DNA of 64,000 bases. It comes from CAVVUF01 sp963751425. Its GTDB lineage: Bacteria > Chloroflexota > Anaerolineae > Anaerolineales > UBA4823. Both the position numbers and the translations under genes were made by a program. How positions within the stretch are numbered: position 1 is the stretch's first letter; each line of letters begins with the position of its first letter. Positions 1 to 10,260 of the stretch are shown here, one piece after another. The notes under the pieces were generated by a model. That model saw only the letters and a program-made list of their open reading frames with translations. It did not search any database and was not told the origin of the DNA. The stretch spans positions 1,984,001-2,048,000 of the forward strand of contig CAVVUF010000002.1 in assembly GCA_963751425.1 (NCBI GenBank). Reading direction: 5' to 3'.

Positions 1-2
1 TT

Positions 3-3000
3 TTACGCAGCCTGGGTTTGCCTAAAATCGAGCGCATCCGGCAGATCAACTCCGGAAATGCTTTTGGAATGATTGCCAGCGGGCAGGCACAGGTTTCGGT
101 GGCACTGGATGATGGTAACCTCATTCCATCGGGTGCAACGAGCTTCCTGAATGTCAAATCCTCCACGAATTCTTCGACGGAATTCATCTATCTAAACAAT
201 GAAAAACCTGCCTTCCAGGATGTCAGCGTCCGGAAAGCATTCATGATGGCTTTGAACCGGGCTCGCCTGGCTGATTATGGCAAGACCGGCATGCCTTCTT
301 TTATTCCGGCTGCCAATCTTTTCCCACCCGGCAGCCCCATGTACTCCAGCGGCTTTACTCAATACAGCTTTGATCTGGCACAAGCTGGCAATTTGCTCTC
401 CGCGGCTGGCTGGCTGGACCATAATGGCAACGGGACGCGTGACAAGGGTGGAGTGGAAATGGTTTTCACCTTCGCTTATCCAGCCGGGAACGACCGTCGG
501 ATGCGCCTGGCTTCCACCTTCCAGGAGGACCTGGGCAAGATCGGTGTGCGCTTGAACCTGGTGCAGGTAGGTGATTTTAATACGATGATCGACAATGGGA
601 CGCACGGTATATACGATATGTTCATCTGCATGTGGGGATTAGATCCTTTTGATCCAGATGCGTATAACCTATTCTATAGTATTAACATTCCAAAAGCCTA
701 TAACAGCTATGAGCTGCAGAACTATACGCGCTGGCAGAATGCTACCAATGATGCCTTGCTTGAGCTTATACATGGACAATTGAGCTTCAGCGCACTCAAG
801 AGCGCTTATGCCACCTGGAACCAGAATTTCACGGACCAGGTACCTTCACTGCCGACGATTCACGGCTTGCGATATGACCTGGCTCTACCTACGTTGGTCA
901 ACTTTAAACCTGGAGCCAAGATCCCCGCCACCTGGAATGTGGCGGAGTGGTACCTGCCCCCAAATCCTTATGACCTGGGGGTGCGCATGACCCTGGCTCC
1001 TGAAAGCCCTGCTCTACAGCCGGGCGCGATCATCATCTATGCCCTCAACGTGGATAATGCCGGCTTCTTCGGTGTGACTCATGCTACGCTGCTCGATACA
1101 CTGCCTGGCAATGTAACTTATAAGGGCGCTACTCCGGCACCGACGACGATCACTGGGAACAAGCTGTATTGGAACCTGGGAGATATCCCTGCCGGGCAGG
1201 CGCTGCCGGTCATCAAGGTTTCGGTGGAGATCCCCTTGACTGCTGTGCATGGTGATAAGATCACCAACCTTGTGCAGGTGTATTCTGACCAGATCGATAC
1301 GCGCCCGGAGAACAATGCCACAGAATACCAGCTAGAAGTGCGCGAAGATATTGACTTGTGGTTGGAAAAGCATGGCATTGGCCAGCCCGCCGTAGGTGAG
1401 AAGTTCACCTACTACATCGAGTATGGCAACCTGGGCGGAGCGCCAGCCGCTAGCGTGGTCATCACGGATGTGCTCCCCGCGCAAGTCAGCCTGATCAGCG
1501 CCGTCCCGACTCCGGTGGTCAATGGCAGCTTACTCACCTGGAACCTGGGTGAGTTAAAAGGTGACCAATGGGGCGGGCAAATCGTTGTGACGGCTGAGAT
1601 CGACAACAAGGGCCAAGTGGTCAACATAGCTCGCGTCCAACCTGCCACGGGTGAAATGAATTTGGCCAACAACCAGGATAATCATGTCGAAGATGTCAAT
1701 AGTATCCTGGCTCCGGTTATCCTGCGCCCAACCGCAGGCACAACCGATGGCACCCTCACGGTCAAAGGCCTGGCGCCATCGAATTCAACGGTGACGATCT
1801 ATGACATCAACCCTGTGATCCCTGTCCTGCTTGCCAGCGGAACCGCTACAGCTTCGGGCACCTTCGAGATCCCCCTTAGCCTGGCTGAAGGATCTTATGT
1901 GCTGGCAGCCAAGGCGAATAAGGTCAGCCTGGATAGCGAATATTCGAATACGGCCTCCATCCAGGTGGATCATGACCTCCCACTTGACCCGGACCTGGTC
2001 AATATCATGATCGATGGTGTGGATTTCAGCGCGGGTGTGGTACGCGGCGGAGCAGTATATGCTGTCGCATCGCCTGGTGGAGATCGATGCAGTCCTTCCC
2101 TGCGCCACCCAGCCGAACGCGCGACTCGAAGTCAACGAGAATGGGTTATTCAACTACAACGTCTCGCCGGTCAGCCTGCTTGACCAGGGTGGAGGCGCCT
2201 GGAAAGCCGGCTTCCGTTTCTGGCTGGCTGAGCCACGCAGCACTTACAACGTCAAAATCGCCTGGGAGTGTGGTGCCGTTACCCTGCGAGAGCTGTTAGT
2301 CTACATTCTCATCGATCCCGATGGCTATCTGTACGATCAACTGCAGGTGGAGGCTGGCTCACCCATCACCGGGTCGATCCTCACCAACGGTATTATCACG
2401 GCCTACGTTAAAACGGGAGAAAATTGGGAGGTCTGGCCGGCTAACTTGTATGGGCAGGTCAATCCACAATTGACTGATGGGACTACCGAAGACAAAGTCA
2501 AGACTGCCGGCTACTTCAGCTTCTTGACCCCGCCCGGACAGTACAAGCTGATTGCACTTGCCCCAGGCTTTCAGCCTTTCGAAAGCGAGGTACTCACCGT
2601 TATCAACCGGCCGGTGCACCTGGATATCGGCTTGTTCCCGATCAAGGGTGGCGCAACGATTGCTGTCCAGCCAGCAGATCTGAGTGCCTCCCGGCTGGAG
2701 GTTGACAAAACTCAGGCCAGTCTGGACAGCCTGCTCACTTACGATCTATACCTGGAAAATAATGGACAGCTCGCGACTGGTAACCTGGCTCTGACGAGTA
2801 CCATCCCTGCCCATACGACATATGTGGCATCGTCACTCAACTGCGATTATGGGATTGCAGTCTACAATTCTGCCAACAGCCAGGTCGAGTGGACGGGTAA
2901 ACTCCCTGTTGGGCAAAAGGTTCATATTCAGTATAAGGTTAAAGTAGGTTTAGGTACCGAAAATGTCTTTACCGTCACAAGTCAGGCCACCCTGAGCGGT

Positions 3001-3090
3001 GCCGCAGAAGACCTGCAGGGAGTGGGTGTCTTCAAAGCCAATACGCAGGTGCAGATTTACCAGTTGTTCCTGCCATTCTTGAAAAAGTGA
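3..3090 (+). CDS. Extracellular solute-binding protein (SBP_bac_5-like) with DUF11 repeats, 5' partial, one frameshift
   Basis: The reading frame is open from the window edge, so the N-terminus and signal peptide are missing. The first ~300 residues resemble the C-terminal half of DppA/OppA-type peptide-binding proteins (EFIYLNNEKPAFQDVSVRKA). They are followed by at least three DUF11-type beta-sandwich repeats recognisable by the NAGFFGVTHATLLDTLPGNV pattern, and by a carboxypeptidase-regulatory-like stretch. The frame changes between about 2030 and 2110: the upstream frame stops at 2183 and the downstream frame, open from 2014, runs to 3090. Domain continuity argues for one gene with an indel. 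The C-terminus ends LFLPFLKK, like the secreted protein at 14216-16450. It is probably a cell-surface protein; its ligand is unknown. Confidence 0.75.
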
Positions 3091-3104
3091 TGGGAGGATT
3101 GCTC

Positions 3105-3260
3105 AGTCAATCGGTCAACAAACACACCTGCTTTTGGTCCTAAAACCGGGGCGAGCAACATCGTGGAGATGAACGACAAGCCCACTAACATGACCGATCT
3201 GTTGAAGCAGTTGCCCAAGAGTGTGATTGCAAGCAGAGTGAATAATACCCTATAGATCAA
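3105..3260 (-). pseudogene. MFS transporter N-terminal fragment (remnant)
   Basis: On the minus strand this short open stretch reads like the start of a DHA3-type major facilitator: a hydrophobic first helix, then SVMLVGLSFISTMLLAPVLG and AGVFVDRL, which resembles the conserved G-x-x-x-D-R loop between helices 2 and 3. The similarity stops at VDRL and the frame then runs into the antisense of the upstream gene's 3' end. No other transporter segment is present. I read it as a relic of a deleted gene; chance hydrophobicity of an antisense frame is the alternative. Confidence 0.4.
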
Positions 3261-3273
3261 ATCGTTTGACCGG

Positions 3274-3298
3274 CCCTAAAAAACTAGTTAGGGGTTTT
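3274..3298 (+). terminator. Probable intrinsic terminator
   Basis: CCCTAA (3274-3279) can pair with TTAGGG (3288-3293) around an 8-base A-rich loop, followed by a short T run (3295-3298). It lies about 185 bases after the stop of the solute-binding protein gene. The stem is short and the T tract brief, so efficiency is uncertain. Confidence 0.45.
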
Positions 3299-3421
3299 CT
3301 AGCAAGCGACGATACCCAGGGCAATTATTTGTAAAAAATAAACCTGGGATGTAACTTTTGATGGATGACGGCTTGCTCTGGGAATGGTATATTGGGAATA
3401 TTACACATGGAAAGGAATGAA

Positions 3422-4252
3422 ATGATTCCTATGCCCCCGATGACTATCCATCCCCCCATCGAACGCGCTGTGCTTCTACGGCAAGAGGCTGTTTATATTA
3501 TGCAAGAGACCGGCTTGATGAGGAGCCTGTCCCGTCGCAGCAACGTGACTTTTACCGGCAGTTATTTCATGGACACGATGGTGTATCCTGATTTGGATGT
3601 GTATGTCGCGGAAGTTCCTCAGGAAGAAATGTTTCAAATTGGCGCTGAAGCGGCTGCTTCTCTTTTGGTGCAGCAGGTGGTGTTCGAGAAAGGTGATTTG
3701 CCCAGCCTGCCGGATGGTCTGTATTTGAAAGTGCGCGTGGAATATGGGGATTGGGGGCGTCCCTGGAAGTTGGATATCTGGTCAATTCGTGCGGCTTTGA
3801 TCGAAGAGAAGCAGCAAGAAATGGAACGCTTACGCCTGAAAATGACGCCAGAGTGCCGTAAGCAGATTATCCTTTACAAAGACTCGCTGATTACCACTGA
3901 AAACCGTACGCCAATGTTCAGCGGATATTACATTTATAAGGCATTCCTGGACGAAGGTTTGAGCGATCCGATCCAGGTAACTCAGTATCTGTTGAAGCAG
4001 GGCATCCAGGTGGAGCATTTGCCCGCCTCCGGTTTGCCAGACGAAGGTCGGGAAATTTACGAGATTTGGGTAGAGGGGCATCTCAAGGAAGGATGTTCGG
4101 ATTGGTTCGAAGGGATGACTATCACTAACCTAGACTCTAGTAAGGCTGTTTTGAGGGGGTGTGTGCCCGACCAAGCAGCATTGCATGGCTTGCTGGCGAA
4201 GATCAGGGACATGAACATGAAATTGTTGAAGGTTAATCGGGTCTCATTTTGA
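3422..4252 (+). CDS. Nucleotidyltransferase-like protein fused to a small DWFEGM-type domain
   Basis: The N-terminal ~195 residues carry a nucleotidyltransferase-like signature, GSYFMDTMVYPDLDVYV, i.e. a G-S start and a D-x-D metal pair, as in minimal/kanamycin-type nucleotidyltransferases. The last ~75 residues (YEIWVEGHL, SDWFEGMTI, DQAALHGLLAKIRDMN) match a small protein that I know as a free-standing ~80-residue family, so this is a fusion. An upstream ATG exists at 3365, but the ATG at 3422 has AAAGGA at 3411-3416, so I start there. A strong hairpin overlaps the stop codon. Substrate unknown. Confidence 0.6.
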   Translation: MIPMPPMTIHPPIERAVLLRQEAVYIMQETGLMRSLSRRSNVTFTGSYFMDTMVYPDLDVYVAEVPQEEMFQIGAEAAASLLVQQVVFEKGDLPSLPDGLYLKVRVEYGDWGRPWKLDIWSIRAALIEEKQQEMERLRLKMTPECRKQIILYKDSLITTENRTPMFSGYYIYKAFLDEGLSDPIQVTQYLLKQGIQVEHLPASGLPDEGREIYEIWVEGHLKEGCSDWFEGMTITNLDSSKAVLRGCVPDQAALHGLLAKIRDMNMKLLKVNRVSF

Positions 4253-4260
4253 GACCTGAT
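4236..4260 (+). other. Inverted repeat across the stop codon
   Basis: ATCGGGTCTCA (4236-4246) and TGAGACCTGAT (4250-4260) form an 11-bp stem (one G-U pair) with a 3-base loop. The TGA stop of the preceding gene is the first triplet of the right arm. No T tract follows, so it is not a classical terminator; it could protect the 3' end. Confidence 0.5.
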
Positions 4261-4300
4261 TGGATTGAAGAAAACTCTTTCAGTCGGATTTGGTTTCGTA

Positions 4301-4323
4301 AGACCAAACAGATCTATTGGTCT
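4301..4323 (+). other. Small intergenic hairpin
   Basis: AGACCAA (4301-4307) and TTGGTCT (4317-4323) form a 7-bp stem with a 9-base loop, followed by ATATTTT. It may be a weak terminator for the upstream nucleotidyltransferase-like gene. Confidence 0.3.
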
Positions 4324-4478
4324 ATATTTTGAGATGCTGCCCTCACCTTAATCCTATTTCGTGGGGTAAGGGGAACCCCTCTTTCCTGAAGTCATTATAT
4401 AATCTTGTTAGCCGATCTGTGATCGGATCCGGCCTTTCTATATCCCAGCTCATAACCCATGGAAAGGAACCTGCTTCA

Positions 4479-4937
4479 ATGGAAGTGGCACATTTTGAGG
4501 AGATGCAGGTGGAATTTATGAAGCGAGTAAGCCAAGCGGTGTACTGCACGATGGCAACCGTCGATCGTAAGAACCGTCCGCGGACACGCGTGCTCCACCC
4601 GATCTGGGATGGTCCTATCGGCTGGGTCATTTCGTGGCCTGCGTCGCACAAAGCGAAGCATCTGGCCCAAAATCCTGCTGTTTCCCTGGCATATATCCCA
4701 GATAAGGAAAAGCCAGTCTATGTGGATGGCTTTGCTGAATGGATAGATGACCTTGATGAAAAACACCGGATATGGGATCTCCACCGGACAACCCCACCGC
4801 CGTTAGGATTTGATCCCCAACCGCATTATGGCAGCATTGCACATCCATATTTCGGCTTGCTGAGGATCACGCCGTGGCGGATTGAGCTTGGAAACCTCAA
4901 TGGCGAGCCGGTTATCTGGAGACCGCACACAACCTAA
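4479..4937 (+). CDS. Pyridoxamine 5'-phosphate oxidase-like (PNPOx) flavin-binding protein
   Basis: A 152-residue protein with the split-barrel FMN-binding fold pattern of the PNPOx family: AVYCTMATVDRKNRPRTRVL near the N-terminus, HKAKHLAQNPAVSLAY, and a C-terminal PWRIEL strand. Such proteins bind FMN or F420 and reduce or oxidise small molecules; the substrate cannot be told. The frame is open from 4317, but only the ATG at 4479 has a good site (GGAAAGGAA at 4461-4469), and family homology starts there. It lies 17 bases before the LuxR regulator gene, so the two may be co-transcribed. Confidence 0.75.
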   Translation: MEVAHFEEMQVEFMKRVSQAVYCTMATVDRKNRPRTRVLHPIWDGPIGWVISWPASHKAKHLAQNPAVSLAYIPDKEKPVYVDGFAEWIDDLDEKHRIWDLHRTTPPPLGFDPQPHYGSIAHPYFGLLRITPWRIELGNLNGEPVIWRPHTT

Positions 4938-4954
4938 GCCCACCTATTCCGCTG

Positions 4955-7735
4955 ATGCTGCCTTCCCTGCTTACTACCAAAACCTATTTCCCGCCCTTGC
5001 GTGAAGGACTGGTGAGCAGGCCGCGCCTGGTGGAGAAGCTCAAGCAAGGGCTGCGCTTGCCGCTAACGCTGATCTCGGCGCCGGCAGGTTCGGGAAAGTC
5101 CACACTGCTGAGCGCCTGGCGTGCCGGGGAAGGGGACGGTTACCCGGCAGCCTGGCTGACATTAGACGCGGGGGATAACGATCCAAGGCGCTTCCTGGCT
5201 TATCTGGCGAGAGCATTGGAGACTTTGCGAGCCGGTTTAGTCACCGACACATTGCTCTTACTGCGCTCTCCGCAGCAGGAATCTATCGAGACAGTGCTTA
5301 CTTCACTGATCAACGACCTGGCGGGCTTTCCTTCTGATTTTGCCCTGGTTCTGGATGACTACCACGCAATCACCTCACCAGCGCTGCAGGCTGGCATGAC
5401 TTTTTTACTAGAGCACCAACCACCGCAGATGCACCTGGTGATCTTGACACGCCTCGACCCACCGCTACCTCTTTCAAGAATGCGCGGGCGCGCCCAGCTC
5501 CTTGAGGTCAGAGCGGCTGATCTTCGATTTACGTTGCAAGAGACCGTATTCTTTTTTAACGAAGTCATGGGTTTGGGCCTTTCAGGTGAAGATATCGATG
5601 CTCTTGAAAAACGTATCGAAGGTTGGGCGGCAGGTCTTCGGCTGGCGGCCGCAGCTATGCAAGCTCGATCGGTGGAGCAGGGTCAAAAGGACGTGCACAG
5701 CTTTGTTTCCGCCTTTACCGGCAGCCACCACTACATCGTTGAATATCTGGTTGAAGAAGTTCTCAACCAACAGCCCGAACATGTACATGATTTTCTCTTG
5801 CGAACATCAATTCTGGAGCGGTTCAATGCAGAATTATGTGAGTTTATCTTAGGGGAAAGAAGACAATCAATTGGGGAAGCCCCTAATCTCTATTCTTTAT
5901 CACCTGGTCTCAGTCCCAATTCCCCTATGCAAATCCTGGATTATTTGGATAGAGCCAACCTATTCGTGCAGCCGCTGGATGATCATCAACAGTGGTTCCG
6001 CTACCATACGCTGTTTGCTGATATGCTGAGAAGACGGCTCCTGCAGTCCGAACCGGAGATCATCCCGGGCTTGCACCAGCGTGCATCTGCATGGCTGGAG
6101 CAGCATGAACTGCCCAGCGAGGCTCTCAACCACGCTCTGGCTGCAGGAGACCTGATAACGGCAGCCCGGCTTCTCGAGGCGCACGGAAGACCTATGTTGA
6201 CGCGAGGCGAGTGGGTGAATCTGGCGGATAATTTACGAGCCCTTGGTGATGTAGTTCACCAACGGCCAATTCTAGGGATGCTGCAAGCCTGGGTTTTTAG
6301 CCTGACAGGGCATTGGGAGCCTGTGAGAGGTTTGCTACTCGAAATTGAAAGGCTGGCAGCAGAAGATCGTGAGATGGATGCAGAGTCAAAGAGAGACCTT
6401 ATTGGGGAAATATCCACCTTGCACGGCTTGATGGCATATTTTAATGGCGATGCTGGAACTGCTGTAGGCGATTGCCGGGAGGCTCTTGAGAAATTATCCC
6501 CTGACAATCTGGCAGGGCGCAGTATTGCAGCGCATATCTTGGGTGAGGCTTGCAACCGGACCGGGGATCTACCGGGAGCTATTCAAGCAAATACCCAAGC
6601 TGCGGAATGGGCCCGGGCTACCGGCAGTCTTTCCATGGCAGTCTCTGCCTTGACAGCTCTGGGAGACTTGCAGATGGGTCAAGGTCACCTTCATACAGCC
6701 ATGGAAAAGTATGAGGAAGCGCTGCACAGAGTCACTCGCCCGGATGGTAAACGTTGGCTCCCAGCCGGCAGGGCTTTGATCTGCATGAGCAAGATCCCGT
6801 ATGAATGGAATAATCTTCAATATGCTGGGCAAGTTATCCAAGAAGGACTTGACCTTTGCCGGCAAAGTGGTGATCTGGAATACCGAATCATTGGACATGT
6901 AATGGAATCCCGTATGAAGGGGGCGCAAGGTAACCTGGAGGGGGCAAATCGAGCCATGCAAGAGGCGGAAAATTTGGTGAAAGCATATTCTGTCCCTGCC
7001 ACAACGATCAGCCTGGTGGAAGCCTACCGCGCCCGCCTGCTTTTAGCCCAAGCTCCCGTGGATGCTTTCCGATGGGCAGAACAAAGTGGTTTGAAGACAA
7101 GCGATGAAATTTCATATATACGTGAGCAAGAATACCGCAGTTTAGTACGGATTACGGCAAAGCGAGGGGAGATCCAGGAAGCCCTGTCTTTATTAAGCCG
7201 CCTCTCCGCCTCCGCTGAATTTGCAGGGAGGATGGGATGGGTGATTTACCTGCTGGTCTTGCAAGCGAAAATACTCAACGATTCTGGCTATTTTGAAAAA
7301 GCTCAAGAGGTTTTGGAACGAGCCTTGAGATTGGCGCAGCCAGAAGGTTTTCAACGTGTATTTCTAGACGAGGGGGAATCAATGGGAAAGTTTTTACTCA
7401 GAATCAAGACTCTTGGAAAGAGCCAGGTGAAGGATTCTTGGGTGGGAGCCTATCTGGATGAACTGCTTTCAAGCTTTGGATTCGCTGAGGATTCAAGCCA
7501 ACCATTAGTCAAGGGTTTTCGATCGGTTCAGGGTGGATTCATCGAGCCGCTTTCTGACCGAGAGGTGGAGGTGCTGCGAATGGTGGCTGCTGGGAAGACA
7601 AACCAGGAGATCGCCAGCGAGCTGTTCCTTGCAGTGGGTACAGTCAAACGCCATCTTAACAACATCTTCGGGAAATTGGGGGTACAAAACCGCACGGCGT
7701 GCGTAGCAAAAGCCAGAGAGATAGAATTAATTTAA
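4955..7735 (+). CDS. MalT-like LuxR family ATP-dependent transcriptional regulator (LAL)
   Basis: A 926-residue regulator with STAND ATPase architecture. The Walker A motif APAGSGKST lies at about residues 42-50 and the Walker B-like ALVLDDYH near 130. A long TPR-like helical middle follows, and the last ~60 residues form a LuxR helix-turn-helix (LSDREVEVLRMVAAGKTNQE, then TVKRHLNNIFGKL). Length and order match MalT/LAL activators, which use ATP and a small inducer to activate promoters. The gene ends about 80 bases before a serine hydrolase operon whose upstream region holds two dyads, so local control is possible but is inference. Confidence 0.88.
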   Translation: MLPSLLTTKTYFPPLREGLVSRPRLVEKLKQGLRLPLTLISAPAGSGKSTLLSAWRAGEGDGYPAAWLTLDAGDNDPRRFLAYLARALETLRAGLVTDTLLLLRSPQQESIETVLTSLINDLAGFPSDFALVLDDYHAITSPALQAGMTFLLEHQPPQMHLVILTRLDPPLPLSRMRGRAQLLEVRAADLRFTLQETVFFFNEVMGLGLSGEDIDALEKRIEGWAAGLRLAAAAMQARSVEQGQKDVHSFVSAFTGSHHYIVEYLVEEVLNQQPEHVHDFLLRTSILERFNAELCEFILGERRQSIGEAPNLYSLSPGLSPNSPMQILDYLDRANLFVQPLDDHQQWFRYHTLFADMLRRRLLQSEPEIIPGLHQRASAWLEQHELPSEALNHALAAGDLITAARLLEAHGRPMLTRGEWVNLADNLRALGDVVHQRPILGMLQAWVFSLTGHWEPVRGLLLEIERLAAEDREMDAESKRDLIGEISTLHGLMAYFNGDAGTAVGDCREALEKLSPDNLAGRSIAAHILGEACNRTGDLPGAIQANTQAAEWARATGSLSMAVSALTALGDLQMGQGHLHTAMEKYEEALHRVTRPDGKRWLPAGRALICMSKIPYEWNNLQYAGQVIQEGLDLCRQSGDLEYRIIGHVMESRMKGAQGNLEGANRAMQEAENLVKAYSVPATTISLVEAYRARLLLAQAPVDAFRWAEQSGLKTSDEISYIREQEYRSLVRITAKRGEIQEALSLLSRLSASAEFAGRMGWVIYLLVLQAKILNDSGYFEKAQEVLERALRLAQPEGFQRVFLDEGESMGKFLLRIKTLGKSQVKDSWVGAYLDELLSSFGFAEDSSQPLVKGFRSVQGGFIEPLSDREVEVLRMVAAGKTNQEIASELFLAVGTVKRHLNNIFGKLGVQNRTACVAKAREIELI

Positions 7736-7747
7736 AATAAACCCCAA

Positions 7748-7765
7748 ATGTATCCTCTGATACAT
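7748..7765 (+). promoter_or_regulatory. Perfect dyad ATGTATC-N4-GATACAT
   Basis: Two 7-bp arms, ATGTATC (7748-7754) and GATACAT (7759-7765), lie between the LuxR regulator and the serine hydrolase operon. No T tract follows, so an operator is more likely than a terminator. Confidence 0.4.
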
Positions 7766-7778
7766 GAACAGCCTCCGG

Positions 7779-7798
7779 GTTTACTGTACACTGTAAAC
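7779..7798 (+). promoter_or_regulatory. Dyad GTTTAC-N8-GTAAAC with ACTGTA direct repeats
   Basis: GTTTAC (7779-7784) and GTAAAC (7793-7798) are inverted. Inside, ACTGTA occurs twice (7783-7788 and 7790-7795). It lies just upstream of the Shine-Dalgarno sequence of the first serine hydrolase and looks like a TetR-type operator. Confidence 0.45.
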
Positions 7799-7815
7799 AT
7801 CGAAGAAGGAGGCGT

Positions 7816-9014
7816 ATGATGAAAAATTTCAAGAAAATAGGCAAAATCGTATTATGGGTGTTGGGAAGTCTTGCTGCGATCCTGGCTGTATTTCTGCTGG
7901 CGATGTGTGTTCTATATTCGCCGGAATTTGTACGGCGATGTTTATTCAGTGGAGAAGAGACCGTATACGATTACCAGATCTTTCCAGAACGTAAGCTGGA
8001 AGCCAGTCCAAATACTTATACTTTCAAGAGCGACTTTGATGAAGCTGGCGTTAAAGCTGCTTTTGAAGCCAATCCGAACGTAGGAAACCTGGAGGAACTC
8101 CTAGCCTCTACAGGCAGCCAGGCTTTCATCGTTATCCAGGATGATGTGATTCGTTATGAGAAGTACTTCAACGGAGCGCAAAGGGACACACTGGTAACAT
8201 CGTTCTCGATAGCCAAATCGATCGATTCGGCTCTGGTAGGTTTTGCCATCGCCGACGGGTACATCAAGAGCTTAGATGATCCCATCACCGATTACCTGCC
8301 AGAGCTGGCGGAACGCGATGCGCGCTTCCAGCAGATTACGATCCGCAATTTGGTGGAAATGAACTCGGGCATCCGTTATGTAGAAAAGGATATCCCATTT
8401 TTTGATGATGGCAACCGCACTTATCGCTTTCCGGATATGCGCCGTTTGGCTTTGGAGATGACCGAGATCGATGCCCTTCCTGGGGAGTTTGTCTACAATC
8501 CCTATAATCCGTTGGTGATGGGCATAATCCTGGAGCGTGTAACTGGAAAGAGTGTCACGGAGTATCTGCAAGAAAAGCTTTGGACACCCTTGGGGATGGA
8601 ATACGGGGGATCGTGGAGCCTCGACAGCCAGAGGTCCGGCTATGAAAAAATGGAGAGCGGCATCAATCCGCGTGCCATCGACTTTGCCAAGTTCGGCAGC
8701 CTGTACCTTCATCAAGGTGTTTTCAACAGAACCCAGATCCTTCCTGCAGAATGGATAGCAAATCGACTACCCCGAGTGAAGCAATAGAGTTGGAAGAGAA
8801 TGTTTACTATAAATATTATTGGTGGGGCATGAAGCGCGGCGAAAAGGATTATGATTATTTTGCTTGGGGTAATCTGGGGCAGTTCATTTATATTTCTCCA
8901 GCGAATAACCTGCTCATCGTGCGCAATGGAGAGCGGTATGGACTTGAAGGGGAAGGATCTACATGGGGGAACATGTTTTTTCAATTCGCAAGCGAGTACG
9001 GGAAGAGCGAATGA
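7816..9014 (+). CDS. Membrane-anchored serine hydrolase (class C beta-lactamase family), one frameshift
   Basis: The protein has an N-terminal transmembrane anchor (about residues 10-33) and a beta-lactamase-related domain. The SxxK motif is SIAK (in SFSIAKSIDSALVG) and the YxN-like motif is YNPYNP. The frame breaks near 8759-8761: restoring one A in an AAA run joins PAEWIA to KSTTP and gives the same C-terminus as the paralogue at 9027 (YKYYWWGM against YKYHWWGK). An indel in the read is therefore likely. AAGGAGG (7806-7812) precedes ATG 7816 and ATG 7819; spacing favours 7819. Likely an esterase or peptidase on the outer face of the membrane. Confidence 0.8.
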
Positions 9015-9026
9015 AAGGAGCTTTCG

Positions 9027-10256
9027 ATGAAAAAGAAAACAATTTTTCGGATTATCCTTGCCCTCTTGATCTTGGTCTTGTGCGTGACCATCTTGCCGAT
9101 AACTTACATGTACCTCACCGAGCCAAGGGAATATGCTTACCGGGAGCTGATGTGGAATGAATCGGATATTTACGATTATGAGAAATTCCCTTACCGGGAA
9201 ATCCTAAATGCATCGCCGCTATATCATTTCAATGAAAAGCTGACTCCCAGCCTATTCCAGACGATCGAGTACAAACGAGGCGGGAAGGTTCAGTCAGTGG
9301 ATTTCGAGGACTTCATGACCCGCACAGGCACGACGGCTTTCATCGTTGTCCAGGGTGATAACTTGCTCTACGAGAACTACTTCAACGGTTTTCAACGCGA
9401 TGGTTGGTTTACCTCTTTCTCAACAGCTAAGTCATTCATTTCGGCACTGGTGGGTATTGCCGTCGATGAGGGCTTGATCGACGACATCAACGACCCCTTT
9501 ATCAAATACCTGCCAGAATTGGCTGGTCGCGGCCTGGACAAGATGACCATCAAACATCTGCTGACCATGTCGTGTGGGTACCAGTTTTCCACCTCTGAAT
9601 CCTATTTCTACACCCTTTCGTTTTTGTCCGATGAAGCCAAGGCTTATTACTACCCGGACCTGCGTGCTTTGATCCAGATGAAGCTCCGTCCAGGTAAGCA
9701 AGAAGTGGGATCTTGCTTTCTTTATAACGATTACGCTCCCGTCATTGAAGGCTTGATCCTGGAACGGGTGACGGGCATGACCGTTTCCGCATACTTACAG
9801 GAGAAGATTTGGATGCCTCTCGGCATGGAGTACCCGGCGCGCTTCAGCATCGACAGCCAGGCAAGTGGGTTCGAGAAGATGTCAGCGGATTTCAACGCGC
9901 GTGCTATCGATTATGCAAAATTTGGACAACTTTTCTTGAAAAATGGCAATTGGAATGGGAAGCAGATCATTTCGGAGGCGTGGGTAAAGGAATCCACCAT
10001 GGTAAATTCGACTGATCAGCGTCCTTGGTTGATCTACGACGATTTTCGCCAGGAACAGGGTTATTATAAGTATCATTGGTGGGGAAAATTACGAGAAAAA
10101 GGGTTGTATGATTATATGGCTATTGGCCACTTGAACGAATATATCTTCATCCGACCTGACCAAAACCTCGTTATTGTCCGATTGGGCACTGAAAAAGGGC
10201 CGGATGTAAATTGGCCTCAGGTGTTCCAGTCGATGGCTGATAAGATAAAGGAGTAA
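9027..10256 (+). CDS. Membrane-anchored serine hydrolase (class C beta-lactamase family), second paralogue
   Basis: An intact 409-residue paralogue of the gene just upstream. It has an N-terminal membrane helix (about residues 6-28), the catalytic SxxK in SFSTAKSFIS, and a YND motif in the YxN position. AAAGGAG lies about 9 bases before the ATG. It starts 12 bases after the previous stop and ends 4 bases before the glycosyltransferase start, so the three genes form an operon. The family includes penicillin-binding-protein-like esterases and D-aminopeptidases; true beta-lactamase activity is not implied. Confidence 0.85.
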   Translation: MKKKTIFRIILALLILVLCVTILPITYMYLTEPREYAYRELMWNESDIYDYEKFPYREILNASPLYHFNEKLTPSLFQTIEYKRGGKVQSVDFEDFMTRTGTTAFIVVQGDNLLYENYFNGFQRDGWFTSFSTAKSFISALVGIAVDEGLIDDINDPFIKYLPELAGRGLDKMTIKHLLTMSCGYQFSTSESYFYTLSFLSDEAKAYYYPDLRALIQMKLRPGKQEVGSCFLYNDYAPVIEGLILERVTGMTVSAYLQEKIWMPLGMEYPARFSIDSQASGFEKMSADFNARAIDYAKFGQLFLKNGNWNGKQIISEAWVKESTMVNSTDQRPWLIYDDFRQEQGYYKYHWWGKLREKGLYDYMAIGHLNEYIFIRPDQNLVIVRLGTEKGPDVNWPQVFQSMADKIKE

Positions 10257-10260
10257 TTCC

